64,000 nt of DNA from JACJWR01 sp964474045. Its GTDB lineage: Bacteria > Actinomycetota > Actinomycetes > S36-B12 > UBA10799. Position 1 is the first letter of the stretch, and every line of letters starts with the position of its first letter. The position numbers and the translations under genes were made by a program. The notes beneath the pieces were generated by a model, which saw only the letters and a program-made list of their open reading frames with translations, had not been told where the DNA came from and did not search any database. The stretch lies in the NCBI GenBank assembly GCA_964474045.1, contig CAYYRC010000015.1, forward strand, positions 1 through 64,000. Direction: 5' to 3'. Of the stretch, positions 1-8,810 are shown one piece after another.

Positions 1-49
1 GCGCCGAGGATCGAGGCCGGGCTGGGCTGACCGGGGCCAGGCCGATAGG

Positions 50-124
<75 letters not shown>

Positions 125-171
125 TTGGGAGCATCAGGATAGCGTCCCACGCTGACCTGCGCGCGTGCGGC

Positions 172-1092
172 TCAGCCGTTGACGACCCTGCGGTACGGCT
201 CGTCGTCCAGGTCGGCCGGACCGGAGACGAACACGCCGCCGCGGGCCCCGGCACCGAGCGCGTAGTCGTCCAGACCCAGGCGCTGCTCGTCGTCGATGTA
301 GGTGGCCGCGAGCGCCGCATCCTCCTCGAGGAAACGCGCCGACGCCCACGCCCCCGGGCGCATGACGCGCTCCCGGTCGGCCGCCCGCACCGCGCCAGTC
401 ATCCGGGCGACCTCTGCGGGGAAGAGCAGTCGCACGTTCTCGCCGCCCAGATCCGAGCGGCTCGCGCGGGCGGTGCCCTGGCCGCTCTCCGGCTCGATGC
501 TGCGCCTGGCGGGCGTGATCGGGGCGAGCTCGGACTCTGCCCGTCGGCGCGCCGCCTCGCGCCGGGAGCGGGCCGCGCGCCGACGACGGCACGCCAGCGC
601 GTGCTGGCGGGAGACCAGCAGGATCGCGGCTGCGGCCACGGCCCCCACCGCCGCGGCCGGGATCGCCAGCCAACTCGGCACCAGGCCCAGAAGGCCGACG
701 ACCGCAACGACGACCGTCAGCCCGAGCAGCGTCAGGAGCGTCCGCCGCCGGCGCGACGCCGCGATCCGCGCGGCCACGGTGCGCTCCCGCTCGGCCCGCG
801 CGAAGCTCAGGGCCTCGTCCTCGGCTGCTCCGGAGAACGGGTCGACGCCGTGGTCGATGTGCAGGTCGACGGCTTGATCGAAGCCGTCGTGGGGGGCGCG
901 TGCGGCGCGGTGGACAAGGATGACGTCGGCTCGGCCGAGGGCGCGCCGGCCGCCGCCGAGGGCCGCCATCGCCCGCTGGAAGCGGCGGGTGGTGCGCCCC
1001 GCCGCGGAGCGTTCGTAGACTGCCGCCATCCGCGGGATGAGGATTGCGGCCCAAATGACGGCGATCGCGACGATGGCGAGTCCGGACGGCAT
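172..1092 (-). CDS. SepX/GlpR-like membrane protein (Rv0996-type)
   Basis: The 306-residue protein starts with one hydrophobic segment (about residues 4-22). A basic linker follows, then an Arg-rich stretch and a hydrophobic hairpin at about residues 117-160, then a charged, probably disordered tail. It has no catalytic motif. The layout (N-terminal helix, central hydrophobic pair, Arg-rich tail) and its place downstream of galU-moeA-moaC-mogA-GNAT match the actinobacterial family that includes mycobacterial Rv0996 and the Streptomyces division protein SepX (formerly GlpR). A role at the septum or in cell-wall assembly is inferred from that family only. The ATG at 1092 lies six bases after a TAACTT -10 box, so the mRNA is probably leaderless and the gene has its own promoter. 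Confidence 0.72.
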   Translation of the reverse strand: MPSGLAIVAIAVIWAAILIPRMAAVYERSAAGRTTRRFQRAMAALGGGRRALGRADVILVHRAARAPHDGFDQAVDLHIDHGVDPFSGAAEDEALSFARAERERTVAARIAASRRRRTLLTLLGLTVVVAVVGLLGLVPSWLAIPAAAVGAVAAAAILLVSRQHALACRRRRAARSRREAARRRAESELAPITPARRSIEPESGQGTARASRSDLGGENVRLLFPAEVARMTGAVRAADRERVMRPGAWASARFLEEDAALAATYIDDEQRLGLDDYALGAGARGGVFVSGPADLDDEPYRRVVNG

Positions 1093-1098
1093 GTCCTC

Positions 1099-1104
1099 AA
1101 GTTA
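1099..1104 (-). promoter_or_regulatory. -10 box of the sepX-like gene (leaderless)
   Basis: TAACTT on the minus strand sits six bases before the ATG at 1092. This is the spacing expected when transcription begins at the start codon itself. Confidence 0.5.
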
Positions 1105-1109
1105 GGGAC

Positions 1110-1123
1110 GTGACCTACGTCAC
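1110..1123. promoter_or_regulatory. CRP/GlxR-like inverted repeat GTGA-N6-TCAC
   Basis: The sequence GTGACCTACGTCAC is a perfect inverted repeat and contains the core of the CRP-family (Crp/GlxR) consensus TGTGA-N6-TCACA. Its centre lies about 25 bases upstream of the ATG at 1092, between the -10 box and the expected -35 position. Binding there would be expected to repress. One such eight-base match is expected by chance in about 65 kb, so position rather than sequence alone supports it. Confidence 0.35.
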
Positions 1124-1218
1124 CTCGGCAGGGTGTCGGCGTGTCACGCAGCGGCACCGGGCAATCACGGCGCGCGGGGCCTGCAGACTGCGCAGTGGCA
1201 AAGAAGGCTTGACGATAC

Positions 1219-1806
1219 CTAGCTGGTCGCGCCCCCGCGCACGCGCGCCATCAGACCCTGCGGAACCTCGTCGACACAGACGGCGAAAGAGAGATGGTCG
1301 CGCCAGTCACCTGCTATGTGCAGGTACCTGTGGCGCATGCCCTCGCACCGCAGACCCAGCTTCTCCACGACGCGCAGGCTCGCGGCGTTCTCCGGTCGGA
1401 TGTTGACCTCGATTCGGTGCAGCCGCAGCGTGAAGAAGCCATAGTCCGCCAAGAGCGCCACCGCCCTCGGCATGTAGCCGCGCCCGGCGTAGGCGCGGTC
1501 GATCCAGTACCCGATATAGGCCGAGCGCAGGGAGCCCCACGAGATCCCGCCGAGCGTCACCTGGCCGACGAAGCGTCCACCGACAGTGAGGGCCAGGGCG
1601 ATCGAACGCCCGGCCCGCGCCTCCGCCCGGAGCCTGCGGACCATCGCGCGGTAGGAGCTGGGCGGGTCAACCGACTCGGGCGGATTCGTCGCGTCCCAGG
1701 GCGATAGCCACTCAGCGTTGCGCCGCCGGACCTCGGCCCACTGCGAGGAGTCCGACATCGCCAGTGGGCGCAGCACGAGGTCGCCGTCGGACAGGGTCAG
1801 CCCCAC
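1219..1806 (-). CDS. GNAT-family N-acetyltransferase, RimJ/RimL type
   Basis: This 195-residue GNAT protein resembles the ribosomal-protein/N-terminal alanine acetyltransferases RimJ/RimL. It opens with L-V-L-R-P-L. The acetyl-CoA loop is visible as Y-A-G-R-G-Y-M-P-R-A at about residues 109-118, and the late strand as N-I-R-P-E-N-A-A-S-L-R-V-V-E-K-L-G. It lies in the conserved moeA-moaC-mogA-GNAT-sepX order, matching the rimJ next to moeA1 in mycobacteria. The GTG at 1806 begins six bases after the mogA stop, so the gene is probably translated from the mogA transcript. The true acceptor protein cannot be read from sequence. Confidence 0.85.
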   Translation of the reverse strand: MGLTLSDGDLVLRPLAMSDSSQWAEVRRRNAEWLSPWDATNPPESVDPPSSYRAMVRRLRAEARAGRSIALALTVGGRFVGQVTLGGISWGSLRSAYIGYWIDRAYAGRGYMPRAVALLADYGFFTLRLHRIEVNIRPENAASLRVVEKLGLRCEGMRHRYLHIAGDWRDHLSFAVCVDEVPQGLMARVRGGATS

Positions 1807-1812
1807 ACGGCA

Positions 1813-2364
1813 TCAGGCCTCGAGCACAGCCGAGACCGGCCGCGAGATCTGCCGAACCGCGTGCGGGACGATGTCGGCCAGCACGGCCACGCCGTCGGCC
1901 ACGGCACCGCGGGAACCGGCCAGGTTGACGATGAGCGTGTCGTCGACCACGCAGGCCATTCCTCTGCTCAGGGCCGCGGTGGGGACACCTCGGGCCATCC
2001 CGGCGGCCCGCAGCGCCTCGGCGATACCCGGCACCACGCGGCCGCCCAGCCCGGCGGTCACCTCCGGCGTGACGTCATCACGGGTAAGGCCGGTGCCCCC
2101 GGTGGTCACCACCACCGACACCCCGGAGCGCACAAGAGTGCGCAGCGCGACGCCGAGCGACCGCTGGCCGGAGGACGCGATATCCGGGACCACCGTCGGC
2201 TCGTCACAGTCGAACCCCCACGAGCGCAGCGCAGCCACCAGCGGACCGCCGGTGTGATCCGTGGCCTCACCCGCCGCCACCCGGGTGGACACCACGACGA
2301 CGGCCGCGCGCGCAACCGGTGCCGATGCGTGCGGTGCTGCGTCGTCGAAGTGCTCTGCGGTCAC
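1813..2364 (-). CDS. mogA: Molybdopterin adenylyltransferase (MogA/MoaB family)
   Basis: MogA adenylylates molybdopterin before MoeA inserts molybdenum. The family motif T-T-G-G-T-G-L-T-R-D-D-V-T-P-E is present in mid-protein, followed by the E-A-L-R-A and G-x-P-x-x-A-L-S-R motifs. I place the start at the GTG at 2364 because it overlaps the moaC stop in a four-base GTGA junction. A GTG five codons upstream (2379) is the alternative. The resulting 183 residues fit the MogA/MoaB size. It belongs to the moeA-moaC-mogA operon and acts in the cytoplasm. Confidence 0.9.
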   Translation of the reverse strand: MTAEHFDDAAPHASAPVARAAVVVVSTRVAAGEATDHTGGPLVAALRSWGFDCDEPTVVPDIASSGQRSLGVALRTLVRSGVSVVVTTGGTGLTRDDVTPEVTAGLGGRVVPGIAEALRAAGMARGVPTAALSRGMACVVDDTLIVNLAGSRGAVADGVAVLADIVPHAVRQISRPVSAVLEA

Positions 2365-2864
2365 GTCGGCCTCCGCCACTCTCCGCCGGCGCCGCCGGCC
2401 TTGCGCTCCACCCGCACCGACTCGATCGTCGCCCCGGGATCAACCGCCTTGACCATATCCACCACAGTCAGGCCGGCCACGGCGACCGCCGTGAGTGCCT
2501 CCATCTCGATCCCCGTCCGGTCCGCCGTGCGCACCAGCGCCTCCAGCCGGACGAGGCGACCGTCGAGCTCGGCGGAGACCTCGATGCCCGTGATCGCCAC
2601 CGGGTGGCACAGCGGAACCAGCTCCCACGTGCGCTTGGCCGCCTGGATCCCAGCGATGCGGGCAACGGCCAGCACATCGCCCTTGGGCCCCCGGCCGCCG
2701 GCGACGGCTTCGGCTGCGGCCGCCGACAGCCGCACCTGGCCGGTGGCCACGGCCACCCGGTCCGTGATCGGCTTGGCGCTGACGTCCACCATGCGGGGCC
2801 GCCCATCGGCATCCAGGTGGGTGAGCCGACCGCTGGAACCGCGATCCCCGGGATCGTCCGTCAT
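2361..2864 (-). CDS. moaC: Cyclic pyranopterin monophosphate synthase MoaC
   Basis: MoaC acts with MoaA to turn GTP into cyclic pyranopterin monophosphate, the first step of molybdenum cofactor synthesis. The 167-residue protein contains the family signatures M-V-D-V-S-x-K near residue 25, L-V-P-L-C-H-P-V near residue 82, and G-I-E-M-E-A-L-T-A-V-A-V-A-G-L-T. The Met-Val-x-Lys-Ala-Val-Asp end motif (M-V-K-A-V-D) is also present. Its ATG overlaps the moeA stop (ATGA) and its stop overlaps the mogA start (GTGA). MoaA is encoded separately, about 33 kb away in the nitrate region. Confidence 0.96.
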   Translation of the reverse strand: MTDDPGDRGSSGRLTHLDADGRPRMVDVSAKPITDRVAVATGQVRLSAAAAEAVAGGRGPKGDVLAVARIAGIQAAKRTWELVPLCHPVAITGIEVSAELDGRLVRLEALVRTADRTGIEMEALTAVAVAGLTVVDMVKAVDPGATIESVRVERKAGGAGGEWRRPT

Positions 2865-4090
2865 GGGGCGTCGACGTCCAGCGGCAGCACCGGCAGCCGC
2901 GAGCCCGCCGGGACGCTGGTGACGCCTTCCGGCACGACCACCAGCCCGTTGGCGTGGGCCAACACGCCCACCTGGTGCGACGCCTGGGCGCTGCTGGGGT
3001 GGAACAGGTATCCCTCGGCTGCGCGCGCCAGCTGGCCGCGGGCGAACTGGCGCTTGCCGGCCGGCGACTCGAACGGCACCGTCACCGTGGCCTCCACCGT
3101 CGGCCGGAAGATCTCCGACGCCCCCAGCATGCGCCGCAGCACCGGCCGCACGAAGACCTCGAACGACACATAGGCGCTGACCGGGTTGCCCGGCAGCGTG
3201 AAGATCGGCACCCCGCCGATCTGGCCGTACCCCTGCGGCATTCCCGGCTGCATCGCCACCCGGACGAACTCGACGGCGCCCAGCCGCGAGAGCACGGCCT
3301 TGACGGTGTCGTAGGCTCCGGCACTCACCCCGCCGGTGGTCACGATCAGGTCGGCGCGGACGAGCTGGTCCTCCAGCGCGTCCGACAGCAGGCCCGGGTC
3401 GTCCGGCACCGGCCCGACGCGGTAGGCCTCAGCCCCCAGCTCGGCGGCGGCGACGGCGAGCGCGAGCCCGTTGACGTCGTTGATCTGGCCGGGGCCGAGT
3501 TTGCGGCCCGGCTCCACCAGCTCGCTGCCGGTGGTCAGCACCACGACCCGCGGGCGCGGGTGGACGACGACGCGGCCGCGGCCCACGGCTGCGGCCAGCG
3601 CGGCCTGGCGGGCGTCCATCACCGTGCCCGCCTTGAGCACCACCGCCCCTTGGTGCACGTCGTCGCCGGCTCGGCGCACGGAGCCGCCGACGCGGACGGG
3701 CTCGACGACGGTCACAACGGGCATCCCGGCGTCGGTCTGCTCGACCGGCACCACGGCATCCGCGCCGTAGGGCATCGGCGCCCCGGTCATGATGCGCGCC
3801 GCGACCCCTGGCCCGATCGTCGCCCGCGGCCTGCTGCCCGCGGGCACATCGTCGATGACCTTGAGCCGGATCGGGTTCGCCCTTGAGGCGTTGGCCACGC
3901 TGGCGGCCACCACCGCGTACCCGTCCATGGCCGAGTTGTCGAAGGGCGGCAGCGGCCAGGGCGCCACCACGTCCTCGGCCAGGATGCAGCCGCGGGCATC
4001 GGTGAGGCCCACGTCGATGGGGTTGAGCGGCCGGACACCGTCCAACACCCGGGCGAGTTGGTCGTCGACGCTGCGCAGCTGATAGTTCAC
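2861..4090 (-). CDS. moeA: Molybdopterin molybdenumtransferase MoeA (first copy)
   Basis: MoeA inserts molybdate into adenylylated molybdopterin. The 410-residue protein has the expected order: P-P-F-D-N-S-A-M-D-G-Y-A near residue 50, T-T-G-S-E-L and G-Q-I-N-D-V-N in the MoCF domain, T-T-G-G-V-S-A-G-A-Y-D, and L-P-G-N-P-V-S before the C-terminal beta domain. I choose the GTG at 4090 because it gives the usual N-terminus (N-Y-Q-L-R-S-V-D-D). An in-frame ATG at 4174 would run into galU and add an atypical Arg/Gly-rich extension. A second, more divergent moeA lies at 37967. Confidence 0.93.
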   Translation of the reverse strand: MNYQLRSVDDQLARVLDGVRPLNPIDVGLTDARGCILAEDVVAPWPLPPFDNSAMDGYAVVAASVANASRANPIRLKVIDDVPAGSRPRATIGPGVAARIMTGAPMPYGADAVVPVEQTDAGMPVVTVVEPVRVGGSVRRAGDDVHQGAVVLKAGTVMDARQAALAAAVGRGRVVVHPRPRVVVLTTGSELVEPGRKLGPGQINDVNGLALAVAAAELGAEAYRVGPVPDDPGLLSDALEDQLVRADLIVTTGGVSAGAYDTVKAVLSRLGAVEFVRVAMQPGMPQGYGQIGGVPIFTLPGNPVSAYVSFEVFVRPVLRRMLGASEIFRPTVEATVTVPFESPAGKRQFARGQLARAAEGYLFHPSSAQASHQVGVLAHANGLVVVPEGVTSVPAGSRLPVLPLDVDAP

Positions 4091-4157
4091 CCGACGATTA
4101 CACCCCACGTGCCCCGTCCGGCCTCGTCGCCATGCCGGACGGGCGCCCGACGAGCCC

Positions 4158-5078
4158 TCAGCCCAGGAGCTCACCCTGGTCGTGCAACTCCGCCAGCCAC
4201 GCCCGCAGCCCCGGCCCCAAGTCCGGCCGGCGCAGCGCCAGCTCGATGACTGCCTTCAGGTAGCCCAGCTTGTCGCCGGTGTCGTAGCGGCGCCCGCTGA
4301 ACACCACGGCATGCATGCCGCCACCGGGCTGGTCAGGGTCGATCAGCTGCTCCAGCGCGTCGGTGAGCTGGATCTCACCCCCGCGGCCCGGCTCCGTGCG
4401 CTCGAGCTTGCCGAAGACCGCGGGGTCCAGGACGTAGCGGCCGATCACGGCCAAGTTCGACGGGGCCGTACCAGGGGGCGGCTTCTCGATCAGGCCGGTC
4501 ACGCGCACCACGTCGGCCACCTCGGTGGGCTCCACCGCGGCGCAGCCGTAGGCCGAGATCTGCTCGTCGGACACCTCCATGAGCAGCAGCACCGACCCGC
4601 CGTACTCCGCCCGCACCTCCGCCATCCGCGGCAGCACCGGATTCGCGACATCCACCAGGTCGTCGCCCAGCAGCACGGCGAAGGGGTTGTCGCCGACGTG
4701 CCCCGCTGCCTGCAGCACGGCGTGCCCCAGCCCGAGGGGCTCGCCCTGGCGCACGTAGAACATGTGCCCCAGCGTCGCCGGCTCCTGCACCAGCGCGGCC
4801 CGGGAGTAGTCGCCTTTGGCCTCCAGCAACTCCTCCAGGTAGGGGCGGCGGTCGAAGTGGTCCTCGAGGGAGGTCTTGGATCGTCCCGTGATGAGCAGCA
4901 GGTCATCTAGCCCGGCCGCGACGGCCTCCTCGACCACGTACTGGATGGCCGGGCGGTCCACGACCGGCAGCATCTCCTTGGGCAGGGCCTTGGTGGCGGG
5001 CAGGAATCGCGTTCCGAGGCCGGCGACGGGGATGACCGCTTTGCGCAGCGGCCGCTGATGCTGCGGGGCTTCAACCAT
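4158..5078 (-). CDS. galU: UTP-glucose-1-phosphate uridylyltransferase GalU
   Basis: GalU makes UDP-glucose from UTP and glucose 1-phosphate. The nucleotide-binding signature (G-L-G-T-R-F-L-P-A-T-K followed by P-K-E-M-L-P) lies at residues 20-37. V-E-E-A-V-A-A-G, the L-L-G-D-D strand and the G-L-I-E-K-P loop all match the family, and 306 residues is the usual length. The start is the ATG at 5078, six bases after TAGGAT. Galactose and glucuronate branches are also in the window (galE at 8811, ugd at 14253). The moeA start lies 67 bases downstream of its stop. Confidence 0.96.
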   Translation of the reverse strand: MVEAPQHQRPLRKAVIPVAGLGTRFLPATKALPKEMLPVVDRPAIQYVVEEAVAAGLDDLLLITGRSKTSLEDHFDRRPYLEELLEAKGDYSRAALVQEPATLGHMFYVRQGEPLGLGHAVLQAAGHVGDNPFAVLLGDDLVDVANPVLPRMAEVRAEYGGSVLLLMEVSDEQISAYGCAAVEPTEVADVVRVTGLIEKPPPGTAPSNLAVIGRYVLDPAVFGKLERTEPGRGGEIQLTDALEQLIDPDQPGGGMHAVVFSGRRYDTGDKLGYLKAVIELALRRPDLGPGLRAWLAELHDQGELLG

Positions 5079-5084
5079 GGCCCA

Positions 5085-5090
5085 ATCCTA
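5085..5090 (-). promoter_or_regulatory. -10 box of galU (leaderless)
   Basis: TAGGAT on the minus strand is six bases from the galU ATG. This implies that the galU-moeA-moaC-mogA transcript starts at the start codon. Confidence 0.55.
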
Positions 5091-5099
5091 GTGCCGGGC

Positions 5100-6923
5100 T
5101 CACGCCCGCTGGCGGCCCTTGAACTGGCTCATGTAGAGCTCTCGGTACTTGCCGTGCTTCGCCATCAGCTCGTCGTGGGTGCCGCGCTCCACGATGCGCC
5201 CGGCATCGACCACCAGGATGCAGTCCGCGTCGCGGATGGTGCTGAGCCGGTGCGCGATGACGAAGGATGTGCGCCCGCTCATGAGCCGCTGCAGCCCCTG
5301 CTGGATCAGCTTCTCGGTCCGGGTGTCCACATTGGAGGTCGCCTCGTCCAGGATCAGGATCTTGGGTTCGGCCAGGATCGCGCGGGCGATGGTCAGCATC
5401 TGCCGCTGGCCCTGGCTGAGATTCGCCCCGCGCTCGGTCAGGACCGTGTCGTAGCCGTCAGGGAGTCGGTCGATGAAGGTGTCGGCGTTGGCCTGCACGG
5501 CCGCCGCCACAACCTCCTCGCGAGTCGCGTCCGGGCGGGCGTACAACAGGTTGTGGTACACGGTGTCCGAGAACAGGAACGCCTCCTGCAGCACCATGCC
5601 CACCTCGGCGCGCAGGGTCGCCAACGACAGCGTCCGGATGTCCTGGCCATCGATCAGGATCTGGCCGCCGTCGATGTCGTAGTAGCGGGTGAGGATGTTG
5701 ATGATCGTGGACTTGCCGGCGCCGGTGGGCCCGCAGATGCCGATCTTCTGACCGGGCTCGGCCACGAACGAGTTCTCGTGCAGGATCCGGCGGCCTGGGA
5801 CGTAGCTGAAGTCCACGTCGCGGAACTCCACGCGACCACCGCGGAACTCGAACGGCGTCGCGTCGGGGGCGTCGACGATCTCCGGCTCGGTATCGATGAG
5901 CTCGAAGATCCGGCGCCCGCCGGCGGCGGCGTTCATGGTGGTCGTCACCATGTTCGCGATCTCGGACAGCGGCGCGGCGAGCAGCCCCGCGTACCCCATG
6001 AACGCGATGACCTCGCCGACCCCGATCTCGCCGTCGGCGCTCAGGATGCCGCCGGTGATGAGCACCAGCACCACCATCACCATCGACAGCGTCTGCGTCA
6101 CCGGGAACTGCAGGATGGCCGAGAAGAACGCCCGCGAGCCCGACTCGAACACATCCCCGGCGCGATCGGTGTGGCCCTCCACGGCGAAGTCCTGGCGGCG
6201 GCTGGCGATGATGACCTTGTGCCCGGAGATGGTCTCCTCCTGGAAGCCCGACAGCTCCCCGAGGTTCGACTGCAGCTGCGCGAAGGCCGGCAGCGCATAG
6301 CGCCCCAGGACCGCACCCACCAGCAGCATCACCGGCACCACCAGCAGCGCCGCCAACGTCAGCCGCCAGTCCAGGACGAACATGATCGCGACGATCAGCA
6401 CGATCTGGAAGAGCGAGCGCACGATGGCCGCGACCGACTGCTCGTAGAACAAGGACACTGCCTCGGTGTCGTTCGTCACCCGGCTCATGAGCTGGCCCAG
6501 CGGCTGGCGGTCGAAGAAGCTGAGGCTGAGCCCCTGCAGATGGTCGAACAGCCGGCGCTGCAGCGTGTAGAGCCCGCGGGTGGCGGCCCGGGCGAAGATG
6601 CGCTCGGCGATCACCGAGCAGATGCCGTAGACGATCAGGACCACCAGAATCGTCACGATCGTCTGCGCCAGGTCGGCCTTGGTGCCGCCAGGGGAGGAGA
6701 TCACGGTGATCGCGTGGCCGGTGAGCCACGGCAGCGAGATCAGCCCTACCACCGAGACGAAGCGCAGGAGGATGCCGACGGCGAAGGACCCCTTGCCCTT
6801 GTCGGCCACCATGTAGCCGACGAGCCGGCGCAGCACCGACCATGTCTGTCCATCGGTCTTCGGCGGCCGCAGGGAGGACTTGTCGATGGCCTCGTCCAAC
6901 GCGTCCAGGCTGGTCTGGCCCAT
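5100..6923 (-). CDS. ABC exporter subunit with canonical ATPase site
   Basis: This is a 607-residue half-transporter: a six-helix exporter membrane domain (about residues 45-330) followed by an ATPase domain. Walker A is G-P-T-G-A-G-K-S-T, Walker B ends I-L-D-E-A-T-S with the catalytic Glu, and the switch His is in I-A-H-R-L-S-T. The signature reads L-S-Q-G-Q instead of L-S-G-G-Q. The ATG at 6923 shares one base with the upstream exporter stop (TGATG), and an in-frame extension beyond it overlaps that gene and is not plausible. With its partner it should form a heterodimeric multidrug- or lipid-type exporter. The substrate is unknown. Confidence 0.9.
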   Translation of the reverse strand: MGQTSLDALDEAIDKSSLRPPKTDGQTWSVLRRLVGYMVADKGKGSFAVGILLRFVSVVGLISLPWLTGHAITVISSPGGTKADLAQTIVTILVVLIVYGICSVIAERIFARAATRGLYTLQRRLFDHLQGLSLSFFDRQPLGQLMSRVTNDTEAVSLFYEQSVAAIVRSLFQIVLIVAIMFVLDWRLTLAALLVVPVMLLVGAVLGRYALPAFAQLQSNLGELSGFQEETISGHKVIIASRRQDFAVEGHTDRAGDVFESGSRAFFSAILQFPVTQTLSMVMVVLVLITGGILSADGEIGVGEVIAFMGYAGLLAAPLSEIANMVTTTMNAAAGGRRIFELIDTEPEIVDAPDATPFEFRGGRVEFRDVDFSYVPGRRILHENSFVAEPGQKIGICGPTGAGKSTIINILTRYYDIDGGQILIDGQDIRTLSLATLRAEVGMVLQEAFLFSDTVYHNLLYARPDATREEVVAAAVQANADTFIDRLPDGYDTVLTERGANLSQGQRQMLTIARAILAEPKILILDEATSNVDTRTEKLIQQGLQRLMSGRTSFVIAHRLSTIRDADCILVVDAGRIVERGTHDELMAKHGKYRELYMSQFKGRQRA

Positions 6924-8674
6924 CAGTCCGTCCCCTCCAGCACATCGGCGCCCAACTGGGACTCGAAGATCTGCCGGTATAGCTCCGACCGGGACATCAG
7001 GTCGTCGTGGCTGCCGACGTCCACGATCCGCCCGGCGTCCATGAGCACGATGCGGTCGAGGTTCATCACCGCCGAGATCCGCTGGGCAACGTAGATCGTG
7101 GTGACGTCGCGGGCGAACTCGGGGATCGCCTCCTGCACGCGGGCCTCGGTGGCCACGTCCAGGGCAGAGGTCGAGTCGTCCAGGATGAGCACGTCCGGTT
7201 CGGCCACGAGGGTGCGTGTCATCGACAGCCGCTGGCGCTGCCCGCCGGAGAAGTTGTAGCCGCGCCGCGAGACCGGCGCCTCCCACCCCTCGGGCAGGTT
7301 GCGCACGAACTCGAAGGAGTCGCCGGCCCGCGCCGCGTCGATCATCACGTCGTCGCTGGCCTCCGGGCTGGCGAACTTGAGGTTCATCCGGAGGTCACCC
7401 TCGAACAGCACGGCCTCCTGCAGGGTGACGCCGACCAGCGCCTGCAGGCGGTCGATGCTGTAGTCGCGCACGTCCACCCCGTCCAGCAGCACGCGGCCGC
7501 CGGTGGCGTCGTAGAACCGCGCGACGAGGTTGACCAGCGCGGTCTTGCCGGCGCCGGTAGCCCCGAGGATGCCGATCGTCTCGCCGGGGGCGATGTCCAG
7601 GTCAATCCCCTTCAGCGCATCCTGACCGCCCTCGCCGGCGAACGAGAACGACACGTCCTCGAAGGTCACCCGGCCCGTCACCGCATCCGGCGCGTGCTCG
7701 CCGGAGTCGGCCAGCGCCGGCTCGGTGTCGATGACCTCATAGATCCGCGACGCCGAGGCCTCACCGCGCAGCACGAAGGGGATGACGATAGCCAGCAGGG
7801 CCAGCGGCGCCACGACGAGCGACAGGTACTGCATGAAGGCCGAGATCTGGCCGACGGTCATCCCGGTCGCGTCCAGCACCTGGTTGCCGCCGAACCACAG
7901 CGTGGCCGCGGTGCCCAGCTGGGTGAACACGTTGAGCAGCGGCGTCAGCAGCGCCACCGAGAACGCGGCCGTGAACGCCGGGCGGCGCAGGGCGGCGGCC
8001 GACTGCTCGAACCGCCAGGACTCCAGATCCTCGCGGGTGAACGCCTTGACCACGCGAACGCCCGCGAGGTTCTCCTGCAGCAGGTTGTTGACCTCGTCCA
8101 GGCGCGACTGGCGCTCGATGTAGGCCTTGTCGATGCGCGGGGCGAACAGGCCCATCGTGCCCAGCACCAGCGCCGACGCCACGAGCAGGATCCAGACCAG
8201 GCCGGGCGAGGTCAACAGCGCCAGCGTGAAGGCCGTCAGCACCATGAAGGGTGCCCACAGCACCAGCATGAGCGCGTACATCACGGCGTTCTGCACGTTC
8301 AGGACGTCCGCGCTCAGCCGCACCAGCAGGTTGCCGGTGCGGAAGGTGTCGAAGTTGCCGAAGGTGAAGCGCTGGATCTGGTCGTAGGCCATGGTGCGCA
8401 TCGCGTAGCCGGTGCCCTGCGCGAACAGCACCGCGAGCGTTGCGGTGCCCGCCATGAAGACGCCGGACAGCAGCGCCAGCACCGCCATCCAGATGCCGGT
8501 GGTGATCACCACCTCGGTGTTCTTGGCCAGCAGCCCGTCGTTGATGATCCGCCCGTTCAACGCGGCCATGCCGATGGCGCAGATCGCCGACAGCAGCAGC
8601 AGCACCTGTGACAGGATCAGTTGGGCCCGGTAGGGCCGGTACAGCTTGAAGATCCGCCGCAGGGATCTGATCAC
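6923..8674 (-). CDS. ABC exporter subunit with degenerate Walker B
   Basis: This partner half-transporter has 583 residues. A membrane domain spans about residues 10-310. The ATPase domain has Walker A G-A-T-G-A-G-K-T-A, signature F-S-G-G-Q and Walker B L-I-L-D-D-S-T-S. In Walker B the catalytic Glu is replaced by Asp. The switch position reads V-A-Q-R-I-S, with Gln replacing His. Such losses in one partner are known from heterodimeric exporters (TM287/288, BmrC/D), where one of the two ATP sites is non-hydrolytic. The GTG at 8674 is preceded by GGAG five bases away. An upstream in-frame region runs antisense to galE and is excluded. Confidence 0.9.
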   Translation of the reverse strand: MIRSLRRIFKLYRPYRAQLILSQVLLLLSAICAIGMAALNGRIINDGLLAKNTEVVITTGIWMAVLALLSGVFMAGTATLAVLFAQGTGYAMRTMAYDQIQRFTFGNFDTFRTGNLLVRLSADVLNVQNAVMYALMLVLWAPFMVLTAFTLALLTSPGLVWILLVASALVLGTMGLFAPRIDKAYIERQSRLDEVNNLLQENLAGVRVVKAFTREDLESWRFEQSAAALRRPAFTAAFSVALLTPLLNVFTQLGTAATLWFGGNQVLDATGMTVGQISAFMQYLSLVVAPLALLAIVIPFVLRGEASASRIYEVIDTEPALADSGEHAPDAVTGRVTFEDVSFSFAGEGGQDALKGIDLDIAPGETIGILGATGAGKTALVNLVARFYDATGGRVLLDGVDVRDYSIDRLQALVGVTLQEAVLFEGDLRMNLKFASPEASDDVMIDAARAGDSFEFVRNLPEGWEAPVSRRGYNFSGGQRQRLSMTRTLVAEPDVLILDDSTSALDVATEARVQEAIPEFARDVTTIYVAQRISAVMNLDRIVLMDAGRIVDVGSHDDLMSRSELYRQIFESQLGADVLEGTD

Positions 8675-8810
8675 GGCCGCTCCTTTGCTCCGTGGGCGTT
8701 GTCCGCCGCCCACCCTATGAGTCTGGGCACGCGCGCGTGGCGGCTTTCGACACTCCTGACCGTGGCCGAGTGCGCCGGGCTCTGCCATGCTGTGCGCCGG
8801 GAGGTCAGGT

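Noticed and set aside
4091..4174. moeA start at the upstream ATG (4174)
   Set aside because: It would overlap galU by 17 bases and add a Ser/Gly/Arg-rich stretch absent from MoeA. The GTG at 4090 gives the family N-terminus.
5058..7094. Long plus-strand open frame (678 codons) antisense to the ABC exporter
   Set aside because: Its translation is low-complexity (His, Gln, Val, Asp-rich) with no domain, and it mirrors codon-position GC bias of the real gene. It is a shadow.
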